Assembly: GCA_009746045.1 (NCBI GenBank)
Contig: RPFO01000219.1
Coordinates: forward strand, 727,501 to 789,500
Direction: 5' to 3'
From: Mesostigma viride
Lineage: Eukaryota > Streptophyta > Mesostigmatophyceae > Mesostigmatales > Mesostigmataceae
Length of the DNA stretch: 62,000 bases
The notes below the pieces were generated by a model. It did not search any database. It was not told the DNA's origin and worked only from the letters and a program-made list of their open reading frames with translations. Position 1 is the first letter of the stretch, and every line of letters starts with the position of its first letter. Made by a program: the position numbers and the translations under genes. This document shows, in pieces, positions 18,543-29,777 of this stretch.

Positions 18543-19793
18543 ATGCCGGACTCGATGGAGTTCCGCATACCGAGGGATTCTGAAATTTTGGGCAGTCCAG
18601 CGGACATCGCCGAATCTCCGGCTGGTCCTTCGACGACTCCTGTTCGTGAAGATCGTCCGGTTCTTAATCCGGCGTGGCAGCGTGTTGTTGACCAGGCGGT
18701 AGCGTCCAGCACGGAGCTACGCGCTCAGCAGCAGGCACTGTTGCAAGGCTTACGACTGCCCCCCCGCGCCTCCGCAACCTACGATTGTTTCCGGGTTTCG
18801 CGATTATCTCGATTCCATTCGAGCTTTGCTTGCGGACTTCGAAGTCCATACCCGGGCGGGGTTGCAAGCGCCCAGCGCGGTTGCCGAGGTCTCTGAGGAG
18901 ATCGACAACGCGGTTTCATCGCTCACAGGCTATCAGCGCAATCTCGCTAACTGGCTGTCGGTTCGTTCGGGCGTCATTCCGACGATCACAACCAACCTGT
19001 TTCAAGACCTCGCGATTTTGCAGTTGCTGTCGCGAGGCTTCCGGACGCGGGAGCGGCAATTGCTGCTCAACCTTGTCGCGTTCTTGTCTGCTTTGCGAGA
19101 GTGGGCGCCGGACGGGTGGGATTTTCTAACGATTCTTACCAACCCGCTCCGCAGATGCGCAAAATGGTTGAGGAGGGCAGGGCTCACGGCTTTAATGTCG
19201 CTGACAACATAGCCCTGACAAACTGGCTGAAGGTTTCTGGGCTGGACAAGGCAACACGTGGCTCTTTAAAGGTCATGTGTGCCCCACACTCTACCCTGAA
19301 GGCCTATAAGGTCATCATCAAACAGGCACTCGAGGCAGAGGAGCTGTTTGAGGGTGGAGTGCCAGCTGTGAAGGCTACCCATGCAGGTGGGCGTGCCCAG
19401 GGGGGCTCCAGGGCGTCTGAGGCTGACAGAAGCCAAGGAGGACGTGGGGGCAACCATAACAAGCGGAAGGCCAACCATTCACCCGACCCTGACGGGCAAT
19501 CACATGCCAAGTCGGTGTTCAGGAGGGTGGGTGGCAAGCCCAAGCCGGGTAACGCGTCTGACAACGGGGGCGGTGGCCAGGGCAAGTCAAAGATCCAGTG
19601 CTACCTGTGCAAGGGGTGGGGGCACATCAAGGAGTGTCCCAGCTTCAAGAAGACCCAGGGCCAGGGCAGCAACAAGAATAACAACAACAAAAACAACAAC
19701 AAGAACAAGTCTGTCAAGAATCCTGTCTTGAATATGCCCATTATGCTTACCGTGCAGAAATCTATAATACGGGCAATTGTATTCGAGCCCTAA
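18543..19793 (+). pseudogene. Copia gag with CCHC zinc knuckle (frameshifted)
   Basis: It starts at ATG 18543 (MPDSMEFRIPRDSEILGS), 28 bases after the LTR. The frame shifts at a C7 run (18759-18765) into TIVSGFRDYLDSIRALLADF and on through RNLANWLSVRSGVIPTI. It shifts back at a T4 run (19122-19125) into QPAPQMRKMVEEGRAHGF. The C-terminal half holds a Lys/Gly/Asn-rich region and one zinc knuckle, CYLCKGWGHIKEC. That is C-x2-C-x4-H-x3-C, one residue shorter than the usual C-x2-C-x4-H-x4-C. The protein would be the capsid/nucleocapsid precursor. It ends at a stop near 19793, with no protease in the usual place behind it. Both frame changes sit on mononucleotide runs, so the true gene may be intact. 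Confidence 0.8.
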
Positions 19794-20337
19794 TTAACAA
19801 ATAGATATGCTCGGATAGTAGTACCTAAGTGGAATTCGTCCTATGTGAAGGGACACTATGACTATGTGCCAAGTTGTACAATGGCACTAGGACCGTTGGT
19901 CACTATCTTCACCAGATTATAGTATTGTGTCATGTGCATGTCATACCATGCCGTACCGAGTCATGCATGCGCATGCACCATGTTCCAACATACCAGCTGT
20001 CGTTATCGACCCATTGTCGGCCCATATGCGCATACCAGGGCCGCCGCCACCACTCACCTACCATAATTACCAATGTTCACGCTACCTTGAGGTAGCCATG
20101 GAAAGCCACACCACATGGACGTAATAAATAATTTTCCTGGCTCCTGACGCTTAAGTCGGCAATGATTCACCACCTACAAATTATTAATTTAAGTCCCCAT
20201 AATAATCACACATGCCTTTAACAAAGTCCCATGCAGGCAGGCCAGCCTTCAAAGGGCAGTCAACAAGATGACAACAAGGAGCAGTGACTGTCTAAGGCAA
20301 CCCCTACACACCTTAATTCACCCAAAGGGGAGGCCAG
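19794..20337 (+). other. Copia gag-pol spacer without a recognisable domain
   Basis: Here a typical Ty1/Copia element has its protease. I see no D-T/S-G motif and no sustained open frame in any plus-strand frame. AT-richer stretches and the short palindrome-like gggcaattgtattcgagccc (about 19773) are the only structure. Confidence 0.55.
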
Positions 20338-21400
20338 GTGCTCCAATGCAGATTTTATATCTGGGCAACAATTCAACAAGAGGGTGATCTCCAGGTTCAG
20401 GATGGCCCCAGGTCACCTGGAGAGGTACAGGTTCCTATGAAGACGTCCTTGACAGCTGGTGCAGCTGTAAGAATGTCTGACCCCATGCATCCTCGTGCTG
20501 GGCACGAGGGTGGACCTCTCGTTTTGAGAGAAACCAATGTAAAACCACAGAGGGGTGTGAAGGCCTCTGGTGGTATGCATGTGGTCCCTGCTGGCGGTCC
20601 AGGTGTTGGGAATGAGCAGGGTGACTCAGGCTCTGAGTCAGAACAGGATGGAAGTCAGCATGGAGATGCTGGACAACCTGACAGCACAGTCCCGACTGTG
20701 CCAGGGACTGCTTCCTCCGTGTACCAGGAGTTGGGTGTCCGAATCCACAACATGTTTGGGCATGCCACTTCTCTGTCAAACAACTTTGCCTTCCGTATGG
20801 GCAGGGCACCCCTTCTCAAGGCGTGCCAGCAAGCTGCCTCACGGTGTAAGTGCCAGTTGTCCTCCAACAAGCCCAGGAAATCACATGCCAAAGCTCTACC
20901 TCAGAGCATTGGTGATCTGCAGTGTGATATCCAACACATCAGGGGCATGCAACTGTTGGTGTGCGTGGACAGGTACACAAAGTACAAGGTGCTAGAGCAT
21001 TTACCTTCTATGAAGAACAGGTACTTGCTGGCTGCCCTGCAGAATGTAAGAGCCAAGTTTCCTACCACAAGGATCCAGGTGGACATGCAGTTTCAGCATC
21101 TCAAGGGTGATCCCACCCTTCCTGAGTTGCTGGTTACACCTAGGGAGGCTCATGGGCAGCAGGGTGCTATAGAGAGGGCAATCCAGGAGGTCAAGAAATT
21201 GATCATCTCTGAAGACTGGGTACCCTTGTCTGCACCTGCACTTGTCAGGAGTGCATGGTTGAGGAACGTGGAGCAGCAGCTGAACAGCAGGGTCAATTTC
21301 TACTATGATGGAGTTGCTGTCAGCCCAATGGGTCTATATCATGGCCTGTGCCCCCACATGTGCTGGAGGGCTGGAAACATGCTGCACATGTCACCTTTGC
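20338..21400 (+). pseudogene. Copia pol part 1: integrase
   Basis: After a variable Gly/Ser-rich leader there is an HHCC-like zinc region (RIHNMFGHATSLSN...KACQQAASRCKC) as in the GAG-pre-integrase domain. The integrase core follows. Candidate acidic residues are Asp in IGDLQCDIQHI (about 20922), Asp in TRIQVDMQF (21082) and Glu in GAIERAIQEVK (21172). The last two are about 30 residues apart, shorter than the classical D,D-35-E, so the exact triad is uncertain. The end (VSPMGLYHGLCPH) resembles the usual TPYELW-type tail. The frame then breaks at a C5 run (21351-21355) and continues in the next frame (HVLEGWKHAAHVTFAKL). It would insert element cDNA into the genome. Confidence 0.7.
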
Positions 21401-21879
21401 CAAGCTGAGGGAGAAGGACCGGGGTTGGAAGATGCTGGAGCCAACAGTGGGTCAGAGGGTATTAGCTTGGAAGGAACCGAGCCTTTATGGCAAACGTGGT
21501 AGCTGGAGTCCTGGGGTGGTTACCCAGGTTGATGAAGCTAGCCACGCATGCTTGGTCAGCATGGAGGACGAACCAAAGCATGTACACCGGCTGAGTTGGT
21601 CATATGTCAAGCCTAACCTGATGAATGAGGGCAGTCAGGCACAAGGCTCACAGGATCTGCAGGATTTTCAGGTCCCAAGTGACATCACTGACGCAACGAC
21701 CACATCTGTTGCAGGGGAATCTGTCAGCCCTGGCCAGGTTGCAGAGGTACTTGTTGAACAGGCTGCAAGGTCAACAGCTGGGGAGTCAACTGTCAAGCCC
21801 AAGGCTCTAACCAAGCCCAGGGGGACAAGTTTGGCTGGATTGATTGGGGCTCTGCAAAGGGCCAAGAAGCAGCCCAAGG

Positions 21880-22180
21880 TAGCCAAGCTCAGGTGGCATG
21901 GCAATCTGGGGCTGGACACTGCCTTAGAGGTAGACACTAATTCTCAGGTTTCCATCATTGGGACCAGAGCTGCAGCAGGGTACAGCATGACTGAACCCAG
22001 CTATCAGTTTGTGTCTGACTTCAGTGGCGGGGTACACGTGAAGGTACTGGGTGAGGTATCTATTCCTATCCTTGGACAGGACACTGCATTTTGTGTCTTG
22101 GAGGGCTATCAGGGACCTGCTCTTCTGGGGCAGAATTTCCTATGCCAGGATGGGGTAGTGATCACGTCCTCTCTCCTGAC
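21880..22180 (+). pseudogene. Copia pol part 2: retropepsin-like domain between integrase and RT
   Basis: The segment contains ALEVDTNSQVSII (about 21922-21960), then VKVLGEVSIPILGQDTAF, and ends with GPALLGQNFLCQDG (about 22110-22150). This is the layout of an aspartic retropepsin (D-T-x-S near the start, a V-x-G...I-P strand, and a hydrophobic-LG-x-x-F-L end). The active-site third residue is Asn in place of Gly. Its position, after integrase and before RT, differs from the standard Ty1/Copia order gag-protease-integrase-RT. It could be the working protease, an inactive remnant with a structural role, or a chance resemblance; I favour a true retropepsin fold. Confidence 0.55.
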
Positions 22181-22439
22181 TAAGGAAGGGGCTGGTCAGG
22201 TCCCACTGATTAATTTCAGGACCACTCACCTATCACGTGCAGTAACCAGGACGGTTAAGCGTGTGCAAGTGTGCCAGGGGCAGGAGCCCTTGGTTGATGA
22301 CCTCATATTGCCAGCTGCTAGTCATCCAAGCAGTTTGGGCATTGGTCCTCACTCACTTGCTGGACACAGCCCTATCAACTACCAAGGCCTGGTGAAGCTC
22401 ATGTCCTCTCCCATTATGTGTCCCCAGGTCACACTGGGT

Positions 22440-23170
22440 CTGATTAAATCTGGGGAGGACTGGATCTCCAAGAAATGCGTGGAACCTGTCAATGACCTGC
22501 CTCCTGCACGACGTCTACTCAAGCTCAAGTTTGTCATCAAGATGAAGGAGGTGGACGGGGTCAAGGTACCACATGTCAGGCCAGTGCTGAATGAGTTCAA
22601 GGGTACTGGTGAGTGCACTGCTGAGGAGTTGTATACCCCTGGCATGCTGCATGACACTTGGAGGCTGCTGCTGTGTGTATTTCTAGGCCTTCTCAACAAG
22701 GGCTTGGACTATGGCTCAGTGGTGGTAGACTTCAAGAGGGCATTTCTGGAGGGGGATGCAGATGTGGCACAGGAAAAGTGGGAGGGCAAGACGCCTTTCT
22801 ATGTCAGGGTGCCTGCTGTATGGAAAAGGGACATTCACACTGAGTTCCTTAAAATCCTCAAGGGCCTGGAGGGCCTGAGGTCAAGTCCAATAATCTGGAG
22901 GGAGACTCTCAACCGTTTCCTGAAGGAGCATTGCAACTTGAAGGTCTCTCCTGTAGACCCCTGTCTGTTTCTGGGGCAATGGGAAGGCCTACCAGTGTAT
23001 GCTTCGCTGCACGGGGATGACCTGCACCTGCTGGCTCCCACGTCGTGGCTTAAGGAGCTGATCTCCATCATTAAGTCCAAGTTTCCTCTGGGTAGGGAGC
23101 AATGGCAGGTGGAGAATGAGCCTCTGCTGTTTGTGGGCATGGAGGCCACACTGGTGAAGAAGGGGGGGAG
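22440..23170 (+). pseudogene. Copia pol part 3: reverse transcriptase (RVT_2-like)
   Basis: Landmarks in order are RRLLKLKFVIKMKEVDG (fingers), YTPGMLHDTWRLLLCVFLG, SVVVDFKRAFLEGDADV (motif A, Asp at about 22729), LKGLEGLRSSPIIWRETL (equivalent of the LYGLKQAPRAWY segment), DPCLFLGQWEG and VYASLHGDDLHLLA (catalytic DD at about 23014). The order and spacing are those of Ty1/Copia RTs, but conservation is low, which points to a divergent clade. The frame breaks at the G7 run 23162-23168 and continues in another frame into RNase H. Confidence 0.85.
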
Positions 23171-23176
23171 TGGCGT

Positions 23177-25817
23177 ATGCTGCTGGTGGGGGGTAATGAT
23201 TATCAAGAAACCCTCATTAGCAAGCTTCCTCCAACCATCACACAGGCACTGTGTCCTATGGTCAGGGGCATGGTTGCTTGGGTGGCAGGCATTTCCAGGC
23301 CAGACCTTATGGTCATAGCCAGGTTGCCTGATGACATGCTGATGGAGCTAGGGTCTGCCAAGGTGGCTGATCAGGTCAGGGCTTCATCTGGCATTCTGTT
23401 GTCTGCAGTGGATTTATCACAACCCATTTGCATGGAGCTGTATGTGGATAGCTCAATGGACAGCAGGCAGGTCTCCAAGGTCAGGGGCAGGGCTGCAGGG
23501 CTCTTTGTGCTCAGACAGGAAGGCCTGGGGAGTTTGGTGAGCTGGTTCAGTCGCCTGCACAAACGGGTGGCTGTCAGCAGTGATGTGGCAGAATGCAGGG
23601 CTATTTGTGAAGGCATTCACACAAGCCTTTATCTGAAGGAGTTGCTTCATCAGATGACTTCTAACACTCCTTGGCCACTTCAGGTTACCACTCTTCTCAA
23701 AACAGACTCCATGGGGATGGTGCAATTTGTGCACAGGCAGATGGCCAGAAGTAGGGACTTGGATTATCTCCTTCTTAAGGGGACGGTCCCGGCGCGAATA
23801 TTTTGGCGCCGAAAAATTCGCGGTACCCGTCCGTACCGTGAAAAAGTGGTGCACGGGGCGCGCACCCCTACCGGAGCTGGCCATGGCGACGTGCTTTCAG
23901 GCAGAGTAGAAAAAGATAGCTCGCGGAATGCAGAGAAACTGAGCGAATCTTAAAGACGATGAGTAAATGATACTACTTCGTAGCGGAGTTCGCGTTTTTT
24001 GCAGTGTCGATGATTTTATTGATGACCATCGCCACGGGGGTCCAATCTGATGTTTTCGTCGAGAGGAATAAATTAGAATGCACGCTGGCGGCGGTGATTG
24101 TCAGGTTTTATGGGCTTTACCTAGCGTCAAGGATGCGTTTAAATCGTTACTGGTAAAGCTTTAAAAAATTTGCTGGGTTTCGGCAAGATTTCCGTCATGA
24201 TCGGTAAGACACTCTCCAGGCTCGCGGGATGCGCGTCTTATTATTCCATGGAAGGTTGTTCTTTCTTGCGCCGCTGGGCGAAGGACAATTCCGGTAATGG
24301 TACGATCGTGTGATCAACGTGACCCTATGAATGTTTCGCTTCCTTTATGGGTTATCAACGCAAGTTTTCGGCTTCTTTCCGTGCAGTTAGCGCCAGGTAC
24401 AATGCCATTCCGTGCTGCGCATCGCCAGATTCCTGGCACCTTTCAGTGGTTTTTATGTACTTTGCATGGCTGGGATGTGTCAAAGCGTGACCGTGGCATA
24501 TCGTCAAGTTGTCAGGGATTTGCTGAGTGGTTTCTTGGAAGGAGATTGCTAACAGCACTCAGTTTTGTGTGAATATTGACGCGGCCTTTCTTAGCAGAGG
24601 CTTCATTGTGGTTAGAGGCTCACAAGCTTGAGTTTGTTTCTTGGCAAACAATTGCGCTGGAAAGAAAGGTGGCAGTGGTTTTTCTGAGGGGCATACTGCA
24701 TGGGTGGAACTGCACGTAGGTAGGGGTTATCGTTGTCTTGTTGGCCTTTCTCCCACTAAAATGGGAGAGCCCTAATTCATATGCTAGCAAGGCAAGGTAA
24801 CCATGGTAAGAAGCCTTGGCAAGCAGCATGTATGATAATTCTGCTTTCTCTGTGGACTGTCTGTTGTTACCCTTGTTGGGCAATTAGTGGATATGGCTTT
24901 CTAGGGTGTGTTTGAGCTTGGTTTTGGGATGATGCCCACACCATAAACCTGGAATATGCTTTAGAAGTGTTGGCTAGGCATGTAGAGCTACCTGCCTCAT
25001 TGTTGTGCACACACGCAACAGGTTGCCCGTGTCGAGGTAAGGCAAGGGCACATGACGTGCCCAGCCACCTCCTTGTACATTGTGGTCGAATTGGGCATGG
25101 TCAGGAGCCTTTTGGATGGCATAGGAAGTGTTAGTGTGCCTTAATACTCGCTAATGCCTTCCTTAGCGTCTGCACAGGTGGCCAACTGCCAAAATTAATA
25201 ACTGCTACAGCTGAGCTCAGAATGCCACCAAACTTTGACAGTGCCTTCTATGGTCATGACAGAATTTGACTTGTGCTTTTCAGGCCTAATTGATGTGTTA
25301 TGAGTGTGTATGGGGACGCCCCGCCTAAAAAAGCGTATTTTTGGCCCAAAAATTAATAACTCAAAGGGATGTGCTGATTTTGTTGATCCAATTAGGTAGA
25401 AACAATGTCCCATGACATTTTTATATGGGGTGTGCTTTTTTCATGCAGCTGGTTCTCCCACTGTTCTGGGCAAGATGTGCCCCGGACAGCGTTTTTTTCT
25501 ATTTTTAGCTCATAGCCGGTGTATGGCTGGGGGTAGTACCCCCAACAAGTGGTGGTATGCATGCCCAAACATCATGTTTATGGTCCCCAAACATCATTCA
25601 GTGGTTGTCAGTTGCATTTCTGTAGTTATTAGGGGGGGTAAGTTTTGATATATTTCTATGGGACCCTCCCCTTAAGGAATTATCCTCCTTGGCCAATATT
25701 GAGCATATCCCTGGGGTTGACAATCCTGCTGATGCTTTGACCAAGCTAGTGCAGAAGGCAGCAGTGCAATACAAGGTTCTTCAGTCTCTGATGGACCCAT
25801 CTCAGCAAGCTGTCTAA
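23177..25817 (+). pseudogene. Copia pol part 4: RNase H, split by a TTAA transposon
   Basis: The frame continues as SKLPPTITQALCPMVRGMVA, then ICMELYVDSSMDSRQ (first catalytic Asp) and VSWFSRLHKRVAVSSDVAEC (the SrKQ...vs.STaEAEy region), then LLKTDSMGMVQFVHRQ. At 23775 the codons run into TTAA and the 1,893-bp insert. After the second TTAA (25672-25675) the reading resumes with SSLANIEHIPGVDNPADALT and stops at TAA 25815-25817. Removing the insert plus one TTAA restores one continuous frame across the junction, which shows a precise, recent insertion. Confidence 0.85.
23779..25671 (+). mobile_element. TTAA-flanked DNA transposon, copy 1 (1,893 bp)
   Basis: Flanked by TTAA at 23775-23778 and 25672-25675. 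The ends are imperfect inverted repeats (ggggacggtccc; the other end read inward is ggggagggtccc). Both ends and parts of the middle match, in opposite orientation, the element at 41171-43093. Shared stretches include the region of ccgtaccgtgaaaa and gtgcacgg near one end, and tgttgggggtactaccccca near the other. TTAA duplication is the hallmark of piggyBac and Kolobok elements; I cannot decide which. The inside shows only short frames and no recognisable transposase, so it is probably non-autonomous. Confidence 0.85.
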
Positions 25818-26752
25818 GCTGGTGCCTGGTTATAGGGCATTGGAGAGCAGATTGTGTGGTAGTGTCAGCATTGTGACTGGCATTTAATACCTGTGTGTTA
25901 GTCTGTACTAAGGCTCATGGACCATGGTACACTCACTCTGATTTTAATCAGGATACAGCCAGGTTTTGGCTGGGGTTCATGCTGTTGACTACACAAGGTT
26001 GACAGGTCCATTACAGACCATGTATTCTATTTTAAAAGAAATGTATATTTGTACATACCTCTCACAGTGGTCTGGGAACCTTTATTCTGGGGTTTATAGG
26101 GCGGGGTTCGATTCCCTGGTATTATGTTTCTACAAGCTGGCCTGTTCAGGTGTTTGCCTGTTCAGACTTCCCTAGTTCCCCAGGGCAGGATTTAATTGTT
26201 GCCTTTGTGTTTCATTTTTGTCATTTGTTTGCTGTGGCAATTTATCATCTGACAAGTAGACGGGCGCCATAAGACGGGCGCCAATACTAACCTGTTGAGA
26301 GTATGACGGGGAAACTATTGTAATACGTCTTACTTTGTCAAGTGGTAATTTAATTGTCATGGATTTATTATGCTTATATTGAATATGTACTGGGTTTTAT
26401 GGGATTAGTATCTGGGATTAATGTAACTCACCGCCAGAAGGCCATTGTACTGGAGGCTCTACCGAGGTGATGGGATTAATTCCTGGAGAAGACCTCATAG
26501 AATTAACCTGTATGTATTTAATTTTGTGTGGTTCTAATATCTGGTGGTACTATGTAATGCCATTTCCATAGGTTTTTATCCATTTCTCATGAAATGGTTT
26601 TCCCTGTGGCAGATCTGTTTCTTTTCCAGTTCCTTAAAAGAAAGGGCTGGGGGAATGGCATTGGCCATTAAAGACATCTGTTCAAGCTTCAAGCTGGAGT
26701 GAAGGACATTTCAAGCTACTTCAAGGGTCCCTGGCAGGGGATGTGATCCCTA
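25818..26752 (+). other. Copia 3' untranslated region
   Basis: About 0.9 kb between the pol stop and the polypurine tract without a recognisable domain. A short direct repeat (gacgggcgcca at 26261 and 26273) is present. No env-like or accessory ORF is seen. Confidence 0.6.
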
Positions 26753-26766
26753 AAGAAAAGAAGGGA
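26753..26766 (+). promoter_or_regulatory. Copia polypurine tract
   Basis: The purine run aaagaaaagaaggg lies 4 bases before the 3' LTR (attg then agttaac), the expected place for plus-strand priming in reverse transcription. Confidence 0.75.
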
Positions 26767-26770
26767 TTGG

Positions 26771-27386
26771 AGTTAACGTAAAGGATTTACGTTAGATGGA
26801 TAGAGATTGTTACGCTCTTTCCAACGGCACCTTGAACGCCTTATTTGGTTACGGGACGTAAAAGTTATGACGTTTCCTAGGCTGTGCCGACAGTACCCGG
26901 CGCGCCACTGTGGGCGCGTACGGACACAGGATGTACAAGTGTCACTTTGATAGTCCGCAGGACGTTGACAGGACTTGTACAGGACTTGATGGTCAATTGA
27001 TAGGTAGGCGTGCTGTAGCGCGCCAGGACCTATGAGACAATTGATGCTGAGTAGTGTACGGATAGGTCCACAGGACTAGCCGTATAGACAATTGATAGAT
27101 CTGCGCGCCAAAGGCGTGCCAGAGTCTGTGTAATCAATTGATTGACAGTTCAGCTGTGACAGGACAGCTGAATACTTGGACGCGTCCCTAGCAAGCTATA
27201 TGTGTGACTTGGTCGCACCGGGACGCTAGCTCTTGCGTGCACGCTCTCTTGGCACTGCGACCCTGTCGTCTGTGCTACGTGCAGTCTCGGACGTGACGTG
27301 ACTTACGTCTGTGTTTTCTCATTATAATAAAGGCAACTTTCCTGCAAGAGCCATGGATTCCCTCGGGAGTAAACTCTCACTCAACT
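26771..27386 (+). repeat. Copia 3' LTR (616 bp)
   Basis: Direct repeat of 17896-18515, apparently identical except for one 4-base indel near its start. It is followed by the catca target duplication. Confidence 0.93.
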
Positions 27387-27391
27387 CATCA

Positions 27392-28600
27392 CTTGCATTC
27401 CATGGGTAGTTTGCATGAGGCAGCTTCCATCTCGTTGTCAGCAACTGAACAGGCTCTTTCTTTACTTTAATGAATGAGCAACAACGTTGGAAACGTTATC
27501 CTATCCCTCTTTGAAACAGTCTTTAAATCAGAAATACGAGGGCAAATATCTGGACAAGGTGGCAATAACCACTGCAAAATGCACTTGAGAACGTCTTAGT
27601 AATCCAGCTTTCTACCCTTTGAGAAGCTGCCTTGCGTTAGCAGCGATCCTGGGCCCTCTAGCTCGCTCACCTCGCTTAATCTGCGCGCTTCTTTATGGCT
27701 GCCGGGAGATGCGAAGCTTGAAACCAGCGTGTCGTGGCGAGGTGCTCTGCCCGGCCCATCACACCTCGAAACCGCATGCCGACTAATTAAAAACTATGCC
27801 CCCCTTTGCCTTTTGTATCTGGCGTCAAAAGAACAATAAAATCGCTTGGAAAACACTGTCGCAAAGAGCTTTCTACAGGCATTATAAGCAATTTTTGCAG
27901 TTTTTACCGCACTTGTTGCACATCCGGGAGACCATATTAGGGACCTTTCTGCGGAATCTTGGGCATGCCATATGTCCTGCTGGCTTATTGCCGCAGGCCG
28001 GCAGTATAGGAAGGTCGGGCATAGCCTAAATTAAAGAGGTAATTATCTGACGATAAAGATGTGCATTGCATGACGCAAGAAACAGACGGATTTCGCACCC
28101 CCCTGTTTATTCACGCAAATTCCGGAAAATTAAAAGCGAAACTCAAAAAACGAAGGAACTAGAGTTTTCGGGAATATTATATAACGAATAAGCTGAGCTA
28201 TCGCGTCCAGATTTTCGTCTCCTCATGTGACCAAGACTTTGAGACACGTACCACCGAGAAATCCGGTTTTCGCGAAAAACTGGTCCGCTGTGAAAAAAAA
28301 ATCTTGTCCCGTTCAATGCCCTCGTCATAATAATATTGCATATCATTCCAAAATTATTCCATGGATTAACCGTGTTGTAAGCTTCATTTTGACACCACGA
28401 GCGTCCGCAAAGACGCAAATTTCAGAACGCTAGCTGATTGTCGACCGCCATGGGTGTTTTCGTCGTTTTCGCCTCTTGCGTGGCGGGAAAAATCTAGATC
28501 TCGGACGAAAAGCGGACAATAATTTAAGACAAAGTGTGGCGGGGGTCACGGTGTTGTGGAAGTTTCTAACCCCACGCCTTATGGTGATTGGTGGCACATT
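27392..28600. other. AT-richer spacer, no gene seen
   Basis: About 1.2 kb between the Copia element and the LINE. Short frames only; composition is AT-richer than its neighbours. I found no terminal repeats that would make it another element. Confidence 0.5.
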
Positions 28601-29750
28601 TCAACTCAGCTGAGGGGCGGTCTAAACACCACCTCACGGTTGGGGTGAGTTACGCACCCCATATAGTGGTCTACCTCAGTAATTGGAACGCCAGAAGTTC
28701 TTCGAGGATTTGCATAGCCTTGAGGGGGCCACCCTGGCCCGCCACTTCTTGGTTATGCTGCTCGACGCCACTGACGCCACGCTCCCCGTGGGCACTGCTG
28801 GCAGTCGCTTTGCGCCTACCGGCACCGGCGGCACGGCTGCTAACGACAACACCCCCTTGTTTTCTGCCTTTTTGCGGGATTATTAGCGGGATGGTTGCTG
28901 TCAACTGCCACTTCCAACGTCCCTCACAGGACTTGGTCACTTTTCGGGGCCCTAACGACTGTCAGGCGGCCTGTCTGGACTGCGTGGTGACCAGTACGGC
29001 AGCCCAGGTGCACTTCGGTTCTGGACACCCGAGTGTTCGACCCACCCACGGTGTGCTCTGACCACCGGTTGGTGCGCGCGACCATTCGGCTCCGGTTCCA
29101 TGTCCTCGATGAGCGCCGCGCCCCAGTGGCCCATCCTGACTGGTCTGCTCTACGCGCGGTCCGGGGGGATCCTGAGGACTGGACGGACGCCGACTGACCG
29201 GACGAGCGCAACAGGTGCCTACGGGCGTACCTGGAGGCCTTGGACGCCCAGGCGGACGTCGACGCGCTGGCCCAGGGTGCTCCCAACGCCGCCATTTTTG
29301 CGGGCTTTGCGGCCCGCGCCCCGTTGCTTGCGGCCTGGCACCCGCCTGTCGGTCATCATGCCCCGCCGACGCCCCGGCCCGCTCTACCGCTGGGACCCCA
29401 AGGTCTTGGCCGCCCGGCACCGCCTCAATTAAGCGTATAACAACCGGGCCGGGCCCGCTGCTGAAACCGGCCGGTGCTCAAGGCCGCCCTGGTGGAGGCC
29501 TACGCACACGCTCAGGACGCAGAGGTGGCCCAGTGCATCGCGGATGCCAAGGCCTGCCAATCTCGCAACCATGGCAAGGACATGTGGTACCACCTCGACC
29601 GGCTCGGCCGGGCCGACCGGCGGCAGCGCACCCCGGTGTCCAGAGCACAGGGGGGACGCGGCACGGCGCCGGTCAGCCTTGACCGCTGGTTGGCCCACAA
29701 TGTTTCCTTGACAGGTGCAGGGCTCGCGCCCCGGGCCCCCCCCCGCCGGA
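28600..29750 (+). pseudogene. L1-type LINE, endonuclease part (5' piece)
   Basis: Reading across frameshifts, the plus strand gives RQKFFEDLHSLEG and ARHFLVMLLDATDATLP. It then gives LDCVVTSTAAQ and PPTVCSDHRLVRATIRLRF (about 29036-29100), the C-terminal end of an apurinic/apyrimidinic-type endonuclease with its SDH signature. The linker before the RT follows (LEALDAQADVDALAQGAP; later VLKAALVEAYAHAQDAEVAQ and MWYHLDRLGRAD). The piece ends where the 11-kb TIR element starts at 29751. The continuation lies at 40802, in the same orientation. Internal frameshifts and a truncated N-terminus mark it as dead. Confidence 0.7.
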
Positions 29751-29777
29751 GTGGTTTTACCGGATTAGGATACATTT
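29751..29777. repeat. Left terminal inverted repeat
   Basis: 27 bases, perfect reverse complement of 40775-40801. A second taggatacattt lies a few bases inside, at about 29784, a likely transposase-binding repeat. Confidence 0.85.

Larger units (their letters stand above)
17896..27386 (+). mobile_element. Copia-type LTR retrotransposon, full length, 9,491 bp with insert
   Basis: Two near-identical direct repeats (17896-18515 and 26771-27386) flank a gag-pol region on the plus strand. A 5-bp target duplication, catca, sits at 17891-17895 and 27387-27391, so the insertion is intact. Internal order is gag, integrase, a retropepsin-like domain, reverse transcriptase, RNase H. The last is split by a 1,893-bp TTAA transposon; without it the element would be about 7.6 kb. 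LTR ends are AGTT...AACT in place of TG...CA. The reverse transcriptase resembles RVT_2 (Ty1/Copia) but is divergent. The nearly identical LTRs mean very recent insertion. Even so, the frame breaks at four homopolymer runs (18759-18765, 19122-19125, 21351-21355, 23162-23168). Confidence 0.93.

Noticed and set aside
24297-24572. A 91-codon gene inside TTAA element copy 1
   Set aside because: Only its first residues resemble the corresponding stretch of copy 2, and there is no motif; it is probably chance or an eroded transposase piece.
27392-28600. A third TTAA-family copy
   Set aside because: AT-rich like the insides of the other two, but I found no ggggac ends next to TTAA.
28962-29420. Minus-strand Pro/Gly/Arg-rich frames over the LINE endonuclease
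   Set aside because: Shadows of a GC-rich plus-strand coding region that carries the SDH endonuclease signature.
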